DNA of 64,000 nucleotides from JAHJQQ01 sp963737555 (GTDB lineage Bacteria; Pseudomonadota; Gammaproteobacteria; Thiohalobacterales; Thiohalobacteraceae), in contig CAVTTB010000006.1 of NCBI GenBank assembly GCA_963737555.1, positions 62,001-126,000 on the forward strand, written 5' to 3'. Each line of letters begins with the position of its first letter. The first letter of the stretch is position 1. The translations under genes and the position numbers were made by a program. Shown piece by piece: positions 9,490-17,600 of the stretch. Below the pieces are notes generated by a model that searched no databases, was not told where the DNA came from, and was given only the letters and a program-made list of their open reading frames with translations.

Positions 9490-10176
9490 TCAGTGCTGCG
9501 CGTGCAGGTGGGCTGTGTTCAAACTGCCCAGTTCCGCGAGCCAGTCACTGAGTTCGGTGATCTGATCCAGACAGGTCAGGGGTGCATGTCGTTGCAAACG
9601 CGGGCAGGCGTGTACGCCGTAGGATACGGCAACGGAATGCGTACCGGCATTGCGCGCCATTTCCATATCGTATTCGGTATCGCCGATCATCACCGTGTGT
9701 GCCGGCGCGACATTCAATTCCTGCATCAGCTGTTCAAGCATCAGCGGGTGTGGCTTGGAGCGGGTTTCATCCGAGCAACGCGTGGCATCGAACATCGGGC
9801 CGAGCCCGGTTTCGCGCAGCACCTTGTCCAAACCACAGCGGCCTTTTCCGGTTGCAACCGCCATGCTGAAACCTTCCTGCTTGAGCAACTGTAACGTTTC
9901 TTCGACGCCGGGGAACAGGGACGATTGCAGATCGCTGGCCAGCCAATGCACGCGGTATTGGTCGGCCATCGCGCGTACCAGGGTCGCGTCCGCCTCGGGA
10001 TAGAGCCCCGCGACCGCCTCGTGCAGACCCAGTCCGATAATGTTTTTGATCTGTTCGTCATGGCGCGGTTCGAGGGCCAGATCGCCGATCGCGGCTTGCA
10101 TGCATTCGACGATGTGCGCCTCGGAATCCATGAGGGTTCCATCCCAGTCGAAGACGATAAGCTTGAGATCGTACAT
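9490..10176 (-). CDS. HAD-superfamily phosphatase (Gph-like)
   Basis: Haloacid dehalogenase-type hydrolase, 228 aa, close to phosphoglycolate phosphatase and pyrophosphatase subfamilies. Motif I is FDWDGTLMDS with nucleophile Asp10 and acid/base Asp12; motif II is VATGKGR; the lysine of motif III is in RSKPHPLM; motif IV is GDTEYDMEMA. The helical cap lies between motifs I and II. It sits between rluC and sppA, all on the minus strand with short gaps, a common gammaproteobacterial order. Exact substrate cannot be told from sequence. Confidence 0.85.
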   Translation of the reverse strand: MYDLKLIVFDWDGTLMDSEAHIVECMQAAIGDLALEPRHDEQIKNIIGLGLHEAVAGLYPEADATLVRAMADQYRVHWLASDLQSSLFPGVEETLQLLKQEGFSMAVATGKGRCGLDKVLRETGLGPMFDATRCSDETRSKPHPLMLEQLMQELNVAPAHTVMIGDTEYDMEMARNAGTHSVAVSYGVHACPRLQRHAPLTCLDQITELSDWLAELGSLNTAHLHAQH

Positions 10177-10242
10177 CCCGTATTCCTAATTCTTAAACGA
10201 GCGGCATTATAAACGAACGATGTGTTGCAGCCGTGTGAAACT

Positions 10243-11205
10243 TCAAATCGGCTCCAGCCGGTCCAGCACCGCGCGCAATTCCGGTGGCAGCGGCGCGCTC
10301 ACTGCGACGCTGCGGCCGGTGTTCGGATCGGTGAAGCCGAGACTATGGGCATGCAGGAACAGGCGTCTGAGACCTATGTCACGCAGCTGCTTGTTGAAAT
10401 CGTCATCGCCATATTTGTCATCGCCGGCCAGCGGATAGTTTACATGCGCGCCATGCACGCGGATTTGATGGGTGCGGCCGGTGCCCAATTCAACTTCCAT
10501 GAGTGTTGCCTGGGCGTAGATTTCCACGGGCTTGAAGCGGGAATCGGCGGCCTTGCCGTCGTCCGCATCCACCGTGACGATGCGTTCACCGCCGCGCATT
10601 TGATTTTTTGCCAGCGGCGCGTTGATGGTCCGGGTTCCCAGATTCCAGCGTCCGCGCACCAGGGCCAGATAGCGCTTGTCGATGCCGCCCTCGCGCAATA
10701 ATTCGTGCAGCATGCGCAACTCGCTGCGCTTCTTGGCGATCATCAGACAGCCGGAGGTCTCGCGGTCGAGCCGATGCACCAGCTCCAGGAAATGCGCGCC
10801 GGGGCGCGCGGCACGCAAGGCCTCGATGACGCCAAAACTGAGACCGCTGCCGCCGTGCACGGCCATACCGGAGGGTTTGTCGATGACGATCAGGCGCTCG
10901 TCTTCATAAATGATGCGTTGTTCCAGGCGATCACCCGCCCCGGTGCCGGCGCCGCTCACCGGGACCGGCGCGGCCGTGCGCACCGGCGGCACCCGCACCT
11001 GATCGCCGGCCTTCAGACGGTATTCCGCCTTGACGCGGCCCTTGTTCACCCGCACCTCGCCGCGGCGCAGGATGCGGTAAATGAGGCTGCGTGGTACGCC
11101 TTTAAGCTGGCGCAACAGGTAATTATCGATGCGTTGGTCGGCCTCTTCGGGGCTGATATCGAGCAGGCGAACGCCGGGGTTTGCGGGTGTGGGGGGTGTC
11201 GTCAT
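10243..11205 (-). CDS. rluC: 23S rRNA pseudouridine(955/2504/2580) synthase
   Basis: RluA-family pseudouridine synthase, 320 aa. An S4 RNA-binding domain occupies about residues 20-80, with VPRSLIYRILRRGEVRVNKGR, followed by a Gly/Ala/Pro linker. The catalytic motif HRLDRETSG is present with Asp147. The C-terminal region has GRTHQIRVH and KYGDDDFN motifs. The gene is divergent from rne, the arrangement in E. coli and many relatives, which favours RluC over RluD. No anomaly seen. Confidence 0.9.
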   Translation of the reverse strand: MTTPPTPANPGVRLLDISPEEADQRIDNYLLRQLKGVPRSLIYRILRRGEVRVNKGRVKAEYRLKAGDQVRVPPVRTAAPVPVSGAGTGAGDRLEQRIIYEDERLIVIDKPSGMAVHGGSGLSFGVIEALRAARPGAHFLELVHRLDRETSGCLMIAKKRSELRMLHELLREGGIDKRYLALVRGRWNLGTRTINAPLAKNQMRGGERIVTVDADDGKAADSRFKPVEIYAQATLMEVELGTGRTHQIRVHGAHVNYPLAGDDKYGDDDFNKQLRDIGLRRLFLHAHSLGFTDPNTGRSVAVSAPLPPELRAVLDRLEPI

Positions 11206-11278
11206 CGGCGCATCATATCAATAACCGCCCAATCTCCAGCCAGTTTCCAGCGGGCAGACTTAAAGTTCAGCTAAGCAA

Positions 11279-11307
11279 TTGATGAACAGTGAATTGATTG
11301 CTATAGT
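11279..11307 (+). promoter_or_regulatory. Sigma-70-type promoter for rne
   Basis: TTGATG (11279-11284) and TATAGT (11302-11307) are separated by exactly 17 bases, a near-consensus housekeeping promoter facing rne. Transcription would begin about 11313-11315, giving a leader close to 400 bases. Confidence 0.7.
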
Positions 11308-11312
11308 CCCGC

Positions 11313-11711
11313 GGGTGTTATCGGAATTTTGGCGATGGGCGAATGTAATCAACCCGGATGCCGACCGAACAACGCACGAGTTTCCACGCATTCGAGGCGT
11401 CTCGATCCTGGGGTACGGACACGTGTCCAACCCGGTGATGACTTCGGAGCGGCAATTGGCCTTGTGCCGAGCGTCGCACCTGACGACCGGATGTGAAGTG
11501 ATGTTTGGCGACAGGTAAAACCTGATACTTATGAATCCCAGTGCTCCCATGTTCATGAACGGTGCCCGCGACAGCGAACAGGCCTTTGGTCTGTTGGCTG
11601 GATTCAGTCTTGCCCAGTGGTTGTATGCGTTGCTGTATGCAGCGTGTCACTGGTGCGTGACTGAGCGGCCGACGTTCGTGGGCAGGTCCGAGCACGCGCG
11701 AGAACCTAACC
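11313..11711 (+). promoter_or_regulatory. Long 5' leader of rne
   Basis: About 400 bases separate the predicted start of transcription from the rne ATG, with no gene I can support. In E. coli rne also has a leader of roughly 360 bases that RNase E itself cleaves to autoregulate its level; the length and position here suggest the same logic. An 80-codon ORF inside (11279-11518) starts within the promoter and shows no recognisable motif. I did not identify the specific E. coli hairpins by sequence. Confidence 0.5.
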
Positions 11712-14348
11712 ATGAAAAGAATGCTGATCAACGCGACCCAGCCCGAAGAGCTGCGCGTCGCTCTGGTGGATGGCCAGAAACTCTACGACCTGGATATCGA
11801 AGTTCCGTCCCGGGAGCAGAAAAAATCCAATATCTACAAGGGTAAGATCACCCGCGTAGAACCCAGTCTGGAGGCCGCGTTCGTCGAATACGGCTCCGAA
11901 CGTCACGGCTTCCTGCCGCTGAAAGAAATCTCCCGTGCCTATTTCTCCGAGGATACCCGCGAGGGCGGCGGCCGCGTCAATATTCGCGACGCGCTGCGCG
12001 AGGGCCAGGAGATCGTCGTTCAGGTCGAGAAGGAAGAGCGCGGCAACAAGGGTGCGGCGCTGACCACCTTCATCAGTCTGGCCGGCCGTTACCTGGTGCT
12101 GATGCCCAACAACCCGCGCGCCGGTGGCGTATCGCGGCGCATCGAGGGCGACGACCGCAGCACCATCCGCGACGCCATGGCCGCCCTGAACATCCCCGAG
12201 GACATGGGCCTGATCGTGCGCACCGCCGGTGTCGGCCGTGCCACTGAAGAACTGCAGTGGGATCTGGATTACCTGCTGCAGCTGTGGACGTCGATCGAAA
12301 CCGCCTCGAAAGAACGCACCGCCCCGTTCCTGATCTACCAGGAAAGCAACGTCATCATCCGCGCCCTGCGCGACAACCTGCGCACCGACGTGGGTGAGAT
12401 CCTGATCGACGACCAGGAGATCTACGAGAAGGCCCGCGACTTCATGCAACTGGTGATGCCGCACAACCTGAACAAGCTCAAGCTGTACAACGACACCGTG
12501 CCGCTGTTCTCGCGCTTCCAGATCGAAAGCCAGATCGAGTCCGCGTTCCAGCGTGAAGTCACCCTGCCCTCCGGCGGCGCCATCGTCATCGACCACACCG
12601 AGGCGATGATCTCCATCGACATCAACTCGGCGCGCGCCACCAAGGGCGGCGATATCGAAGAGACCGCGCTCAACACCAACCTGGAAGCGTCCGACGAAAT
12701 CGCCCGCCAGTTGCGTATCCGCGACTTGGGCGGTCTGATCGTCATCGACTTTATTGACATGCAGCCGACCAAGCACCAGCGCGAGGTCGAAAACCGCCTG
12801 CGTGATGCGCTGAAGATGGACCGTGCCCGTGTGCAGATCGGCCGCATCTCGCGCTTCGGTCTGTTGGAGATGTCGCGCCAGCGCCTGCGCCCGTCACTGG
12901 GCGAATCCAGCCAGATCGTCTGCCCGCGCTGCAAAGGCCAGGGCACGGTACGCGGCGTGGAATCGTTGGCCTTGTCGGTGTTGCGCATCATCGAAGAGAG
13001 CGCCATGAAGGAGAAGACCGGACGCATCGTCGCGCGTCTGCCGGTCGAAGTTGCCACCTTCCTGCTCAATGAAAAACGCGCCATCCTGCACGCGGTCGAG
13101 CAGCGCCAGCATCTGGATATCGTGCTGATTCCGAATCCGCACATGCACACGCCCGATTATGAAATCCACCGTTTGCGCAGCGACGAACTGCCTGCCGAAG
13201 AACAGGCCAGTTACGCGATGATGCCGGAGATCGTCGAGGAAGAAGACGAGATGGCGCTCGGTAAAACCACCGTCGTGCGTAGCGCCGATCAACCCGCGGT
13301 CAAGTTCATTGCGCCGCCTGCGCCGGCCCCGATATCGGCCACACCCGTGGCACCGGTACAGACACAGATACCTGTCAGCGTCAGCACGCAACCCGGGTTC
13401 ATCAAACGTCTATGGGCCAATTTGTTCGGTGGCACGGTTGAAACTGAGGCAGCACCTCAAGCACAACCGACTTCGACAGACACTCAGCGCCGGCCACCGC
13501 CGCCGCGTCGCGACCGTCCACAAGGCAATGATCGTGGCGGCGAGCGTAGCCGCCGTGGCGGCCGTGATCGCGGTGATCGCGATCGTGGCGGACGCGGTGG
13601 TGAGGGGCGACAAGGTGCGCGTGACGAAACACAACGCGAGGGTCGTGAACCCACGCGTGAAGTGCGCGACGAGGGCCGTAAAGAAGAGCCGCGCCGTGAC
13701 GACAAGCGTCGTCCCGATAACCGCGACAAGCAGCCACGCCAACCGCGCGAGCCCCGTGAACCTCGCGAACCGCGTCGCGGCCCGGAGAGCAAGAGTAAGG
13801 ACGCAGACGCTGCGATTGTCACCGCTGCCGTCACTGCGCTGGTTGTCGACGATCAGAACGTGAAGATCCCTGAGGCTGAAGAGATGGAAGCCACGCCCGG
13901 CAACGAGGCCGTGGAAGGCGAACAGCAGCCGCGTACGGGCCAGGGTCGCAGTCGACGCGGTCGTCGCGGTGGTCGCCGTCGTGGCGGTAATCGTAATCGT
14001 GAGGGTGGTGAGAGCACTGGCTCCACAGAGGGTGCCGAGGAAAGTTCAGCCGCGCCTGAGGCGGGCGGTGAACATGTGCCGCAGCCTAGCGACAGTTCGG
14101 CAGCTGCACCGCAGAGTCCACCGCCGCCGGTGTTTCATGAGACGCCGCGCCCGTTCGAGGCTAACAACACCGAGGCGCCGCGCGCACCGGCGAGTAATGA
14201 GCCGCCGGTACTGCGCACGGAACTCTTGCCGCGCCATGAAGATAGCGGTGCATCTGCGCCAGCGATGCAGGTAGAGACCAAACCGCGTGAAGACAGCGGC
14301 GCATCCGAGCCGGCGCCTAAGCCGCCGGTGGTAACGCCGAGCGAGTAA
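11712..14348 (+). CDS. rne: Ribonuclease E
   Basis: Essential endoribonuclease for mRNA decay and rRNA/tRNA maturation, 878 aa. The N-terminal half aligns residue for residue with the E. coli enzyme: an S1 domain around 35-120, catalytic magnesium ligands Asp303 (SIDINSA) and Asp346 (IDFIDM), and the zinc-link CPRC with Cys404 and Cys407. A hydrophobic FIKRLWANLFG segment near 560-570 may be the membrane-anchoring helix. The C-terminal third (about 590-770) is extremely rich in Arg, Asp, Gly and Glu, as expected for the disordered degradosome scaffold, and ends in a Pro/Ala/Glu-rich tail. A strong promoter and long leader precede it, and a terminator follows. Confidence 0.96.
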   Translation: MKRMLINATQPEELRVALVDGQKLYDLDIEVPSREQKKSNIYKGKITRVEPSLEAAFVEYGSERHGFLPLKEISRAYFSEDTREGGGRVNIRDALREGQEIVVQVEKEERGNKGAALTTFISLAGRYLVLMPNNPRAGGVSRRIEGDDRSTIRDAMAALNIPEDMGLIVRTAGVGRATEELQWDLDYLLQLWTSIETASKERTAPFLIYQESNVIIRALRDNLRTDVGEILIDDQEIYEKARDFMQLVMPHNLNKLKLYNDTVPLFSRFQIESQIESAFQREVTLPSGGAIVIDHTEAMISIDINSARATKGGDIEETALNTNLEASDEIARQLRIRDLGGLIVIDFIDMQPTKHQREVENRLRDALKMDRARVQIGRISRFGLLEMSRQRLRPSLGESSQIVCPRCKGQGTVRGVESLALSVLRIIEESAMKEKTGRIVARLPVEVATFLLNEKRAILHAVEQRQHLDIVLIPNPHMHTPDYEIHRLRSDELPAEEQASYAMMPEIVEEEDEMALGKTTVVRSADQPAVKFIAPPAPAPISATPVAPVQTQIPVSVSTQPGFIKRLWANLFGGTVETEAAPQAQPTSTDTQRRPPPPRRDRPQGNDRGGERSRRGGRDRGDRDRGGRGGEGRQGARDETQREGREPTREVRDEGRKEEPRRDDKRRPDNRDKQPRQPREPREPREPRRGPESKSKDADAAIVTAAVTALVVDDQNVKIPEAEEMEATPGNEAVEGEQQPRTGQGRSRRGRRGGRRRGGNRNREGGESTGSTEGAEESSAAPEAGGEHVPQPSDSSAAAPQSPPPPVFHETPRPFEANNTEAPRAPASNEPPVLRTELLPRHEDSGASAPAMQVETKPREDSGASEPAPKPPVVTPSE

Positions 14349-14373
14349 AGCGAGTAACTGGAAACTGTGTAAT

Positions 14374-14411
14374 AAGCCCGAGCGTGATCATCTCACCTCG
14401 GGCTTTTTTTT
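14374..14411 (+). terminator. Rho-independent terminator after rne
   Basis: AAGCCCGAG (14374-14382) pairs with CTCGGGCTT (14397-14405) and is followed by a run of eight T. The stop codon of the convergent phosphatase gene lies within the T-run, so the hairpin, with its A-rich complement, may also serve the other strand. Confidence 0.88.
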
Positions 14412-14886
14412 AGATACTGTGTCGCGCGCGCATCTCCGCCAGCAGTCCTTCAGAGGCGGCCTCGATCAAATCCAACACCCGTTCGAATCCCTGTGGCCCG
14501 CCATAATAAGGATCGGGCACGTCTTCCACGCCTAGGTGCGGCGCGAAATCCAGGAATAAGCGTAACCGGTCTTCGTAATCCGGATGGCAGATCTCACGCA
14601 GGGCTTCGTAATTGCTGCTGTCCATCGCCAACACATAATCGAATTCCAGAAAGTCTTCGGGCTTAACCTTGCGGGCTCGTTGTGTGGTCAAATCGACACC
14701 GCGGCGTTTGGCTGCTTCTGTCGCACGGGGGTCGGGAGGTTCGCCGACGTGATAGGCATGGGTACCGGCAGAATCAATCTTAATGCGCTGGGCGAGATTC
14801 TCGCGCTGCACCAAGGTTTCGAACACGCCTTGTGCCGTGGGAGAACGGCAGATATTGCCCATGCAGACGAACAGAACCCTGACCAT
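14410..14886 (-). CDS. Low-molecular-weight protein tyrosine phosphatase
   Basis: Cytoplasmic phosphotyrosine phosphatase of the LMW class, 158 aa from the ATG at 14886; a TTG-started version nine codons upstream has no support. The P-loop reads VCMGNICRSP, a good C-x5-R-S/T signature, with nucleophile Cys8 and Arg14. The general-acid loop is present as DVPDPYYGG near the C terminus. Length matches the family. LMW phosphatases may act on tyrosine kinases of polysaccharide export, but no such kinase is nearby. It converges with rne. Confidence 0.9.
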   Translation of the reverse strand: MVRVLFVCMGNICRSPTAQGVFETLVQRENLAQRIKIDSAGTHAYHVGEPPDPRATEAAKRRGVDLTTQRARKVKPEDFLEFDYVLAMDSSNYEALREICHPDYEDRLRLFLDFAPHLGVEDVPDPYYGGPQGFERVLDLIEAASEGLLAEMRARHSI

Positions 14887-14995
14887 ATTGCGCAAGCCCC
14901 AAATTAATCAGATCCAAGCACATATCATAGCGGGTTGCCGGGTTTTGAAAAATGCACCATGCTCAATCGAAGCCAGCCACCCGTGACGTACTCCG

Positions 14996-15265
14996 ATGAC
15001 CGCAACGGACATTACGCTTGAACAACTGCGTGCCTGCATCGGGCGTGAGGTGATGTTTGAGGGTGAACGCTACCGAATCACGGACATTCTGAGTGATGCC
15101 GACCCGGTGCTGGTGCTCAGTAATGACCATACCGATCCCGTGATACAGGCTAACCAGCATGGCGAGGCGACGCGACGCGTGCCCCCGATTCGCACGCTGC
15201 CTGTCTACAGTGCCGAAGACGGTCAAGTGCATCCCGCGCTCTTAAAGTTAATTCTAGATTTGTGA
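14996..15265 (+). CDS. Conserved hypothetical protein, 89 aa
   Basis: Small soluble protein with no signal peptide or membrane segment, beginning MTATDITLEQLRACIG. Recognisable features are a GREVMFEGERYRITDIL opening, resembling a small beta-barrel, and a C-terminal RRVPPIRTLPVYSAEDGQ stretch. I have seen similar short proteins beside kdsB in other gammaproteobacteria but know no function. It points toward kdsB (convergent, 12-base gap) and away from the phosphatase gene. Confidence 0.65.
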   Translation: MTATDITLEQLRACIGREVMFEGERYRITDILSDADPVLVLSNDHTDPVIQANQHGEATRRVPPIRTLPVYSAEDGQVHPALLKLILDL

Positions 15266-15277
15266 TACTATCTATTA

Positions 15278-16057
15278 TCAGCTAGTTACATGATCTATCT
15301 CATGCAATAACTGCTCAACACGCAATGCGTCAGCCTCCACATCCACCCCCGGCCCTGGCTGGGTCACGGCCTCCGCGACATGAATCCGGTAGCCGTGCCA
15401 GAGCGCGCGCAACTGCTCCAGCATCTCGATCCCTTCCAGCGGTGCCGGCGTCAGGCCACGGTAGGCACGTAGAAAACTGGCTCGATAGGCATACAGTCCC
15501 AGATGGCGACGATGATCAACCCCGGCTGGCAATTGAGCACGGCTTTGTGCAAAGGCATCGCGTGACCAGGGGATCGGGGCGCGGCTGAAATACAGCGCAA
15601 AGCCGGCGCCATCGCTGACCACTTTGACAACGTTCGGATCGAAAAACTCCGCGGCCTCGATGATGGGCGTGCATAAGGTGGCAATGGCCGCCTGCGGTTG
15701 ACCAGCGAGGTTATCGGCGACCTGGCGGATCAATGCCGGTGGCATCAGCGGTTCATCGCCTTGCAGGTTGACGATGATGGCATCGTCGGACCAACCCAAG
15801 CGTTCCACCACCTCGGCCAGGCGGTCGGTGCCAGACGGATGCTCCGGCTTGGTCATCTCGACTGCCGCGCCAAATCCGCGCGCGACGGCCTCGATGCGCG
15901 CATCGTCAGTGGCGATCACCACCTGATCCGCCCCGCTTTCGCAGGCGCGCCGATAGACATGCTCGACCATCGGCCTGCCTGCGAGTTCACGCAGCGGTTT
16001 GCCGGGCAGACGCGACGAACCGTAGCGCGCCGGGATGACGACCTTGAAGTCGCTCAT
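15278..16057 (-). CDS. kdsB: 3-deoxy-manno-octulosonate cytidylyltransferase
   Basis: CMP-KDO synthetase, 259 aa; activates KDO with CTP for the inner core of lipopolysaccharide. The N terminus VVIPARYGSSRLPGKPL is the family's nucleotide-binding signature. Further conserved parts are ATDDARI, MTKPEHPSGTDR, VNLQGDEPLMPP, and YFSRAPIPW with HLGLYAYR. Length is normal. It lies downstream of trm112 and lpxK in the minus-strand lipid A block, a conserved arrangement. Confidence 0.95.
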   Translation of the reverse strand: MSDFKVVIPARYGSSRLPGKPLRELAGRPMVEHVYRRACESGADQVVIATDDARIEAVARGFGAAVEMTKPEHPSGTDRLAEVVERLGWSDDAIIVNLQGDEPLMPPALIRQVADNLAGQPQAAIATLCTPIIEAAEFFDPNVVKVVSDGAGFALYFSRAPIPWSRDAFAQSRAQLPAGVDHRRHLGLYAYRASFLRAYRGLTPAPLEGIEMLEQLRALWHGYRIHVAEAVTQPGPGVDVEADALRVEQLLHEIDHVTS

Positions 16058-16154
16058 GGGTAGAACCCCAGGTACTCCGAATAATCAATGGAGCGCCATA
16101 TCAATCCGTCATTCCCGCGGATGCCGGAGCAGGATGCAGCGCGCTTATGTTTGC

Positions 16155-16337
16155 TCATCCAACCTCTTCGTCCGGCGGCAACGGGCGCGCCTCATCTTCC
16201 AGCATCACCGGAATATCGTCACGAATCGGGTAGGCCAGCCGATCGACCTTACAGATCAGTTCCTGTTCCGCCTTGTGGTAAACCAGCGGCCCTTTGCAGA
16301 CCGGACAAGCCAGGATATCGAGCAATTTTTTGTCCAT
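16155..16337 (-). CDS. Trm112/YcaR family zinc-ribbon protein
   Basis: 60-aa protein of the Trm112 (UPF0434/YcaR) family. It starts MDKKLLDILACPVCKGPL, with the typical CPxC pair; the second half carries LICKVDRLAYPIRDDIPVML, where the usual second metal pair is reduced to one cysteine. Eukaryotic Trm112 activates methyltransferases; the bacterial role is unclear. Its place between lpxK and kdsB matches E. coli ycaR. Confidence 0.9.
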   Translation of the reverse strand: MDKKLLDILACPVCKGPLVYHKAEQELICKVDRLAYPIRDDIPVMLEDEARPLPPDEEVG

Positions 16338-16527
16338 AGCGAACCTCGCGTGATGATGTGCTTATGGTAGCAGGTGCGGAGCACGGGGGAATCCATGCCG
16401 TGTCCAGCGTCGTCACCAAGCATCTTGGTGCATTACAGATGCATTACAGTGGGCGCAGCACGGCCTTTCATCGGCGCGACTCGCGACCGGCCACACAGCC
16501 CACCATCTCTGCGCCACATCGATACAG

Positions 16528-17507
16528 TCAGCCGCCACCACGGCTCTGCAGCACTTCCAGTAAACGCACACCGAACTCACTGCCAAATTCGGTGTGCGTG
16601 GTGACGGCCCAGAAAGTATCGCGCGCGAACTGTCGACATTTGACTGCGTCCTTTTCGGTCATCAACAGCACCTCATCAGTGCCGGCCAGTTCATCCGCAC
16701 GGTAGACGTGATGGTCAGGAAAGGCCTGTGCCGTGAATTTCAGGCCCGCCTCGCGGAGTGCGGTGAAGAAACGTTCGGGATGCCCAATGCCGGCGATGGC
16801 GCGCACCGATCGGGAGCGGAAATCACTCAGCTGACGACGCTCTCCACTGAGCAAATTCACCGCTTCGCCAGCCTGCACACGCATCGCGAATTCACCGGCG
16901 CGGGCGGCGCCGTTGGCGACAATCAGATCGACCTCACGCAGACGTCGCGCAGGTTCGCGCAAGCGGTCCCGCCGGTAGACAGTGCGCGTTGCCAAATCGC
17001 CGTTCACCATCGACGACGGCGATTTCGATGTCGCGACCCAGTGCGTAATGCTGCAGGCCATCGTCACTGATGATGATATTGCAGTCGTGTTCGGCGAGCA
17101 GCGCACGCGCCGCCGCGACACGATCAGGCGCCACCACCATCGGGCAATCAGTCGCGCTTACCAAGAGCACGGGTTCGTCACCGACCAAGGCTAGGATCAC
17201 TGTCTGCGGTGACGGTCTGTGGCCAGTGCGTGGCTTTGCCACCATAACCGCGGGCGATGATTCCGGGACGATAACCTTGCGCACGTAGAAAATGACTCAA
17301 CCAGATGACCAGCGGTGTCTTGCCCGTGCCGCCGACGGTGAGGTTACCGACCACGATCACGGGTACGTTCAGCCGATGCGTTTTTTTGAGTCCAATGCGA
17401 TAGGCAAGACGGCGCACGACAACGACCGCGCAGTACAACACGCTCAGCGGCAGCAGTAGCCATACCCATGGACTGCGTCCGTACCAGAGGTCTGCGAGCT
17501 TGGGCAT
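16528..17507 (-). CDS. lpxK: Tetraacyldisaccharide 4'-kinase (two frame breaks)
   Basis: Lipid A 4'-kinase at the inner membrane, phosphorylating the lipid A disaccharide. The start MPKLADLWYGRSPWVWLLLPLS contains the N-terminal membrane anchor. The P-loop NLTVGGTGKTPLV and ARGYGG follow in the first frame. The middle third (VGDEPVLL to GNAHCLPAGPL, including the SDDGLQHYALGRDIEI motif) and the last third (REPARRLREVDLIVANG to LEVLQ, including FPDHH) are in other frames. The breaks are near 17186 and 16961, each explained by one extra base, so a complete LpxK of about 325 aa is recovered. It follows msbA, as usual. Confidence 0.87.
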
Positions 17508-17526
17508 GATCGTTAGCTTTCCGCCA

Positions 17527-17591
17527 CACCGTAGCCTGGGTTTAACGAAGTGAAACCCGGGTTTCGCTCGCACTCAACCCAGGCTACGGTG
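17527..17591. repeat. 65-bp palindromic repeat between msbA and lpxK
   Basis: Perfect 16-base arms CACCGTAGCCTGGGTT (17527-17542) and AACCCAGGCTACGGTG (17576-17591) flank a spacer that contains AACGAAGTGAAACCCGGG. The GTAGCCTGGGTT...AACGAAGTGAAACCC wording matches a palindromic repeat type I have seen in many gammaproteobacterial and environmental genomes. It has no coding capacity. It fills the gap in the msbA-lpxK operon, so the transcript would carry a strong hairpin. Confidence 0.8.
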
Positions 17592-17600
17592 TACATCAAA

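Noticed and set aside
11279..11518. 79-codon ORF in the rne leader
   Set aside because: Its start lies within the promoter hexamer, it has no ribosome site and no recognisable motif, so the leader reading is preferred.
16090..16140. GTCATTCCCGCGGATGCCGG-like string upstream of trm112
   Set aside because: It resembles one end of a known palindromic repeat, but no second arm is present, so I do not list it as an element.
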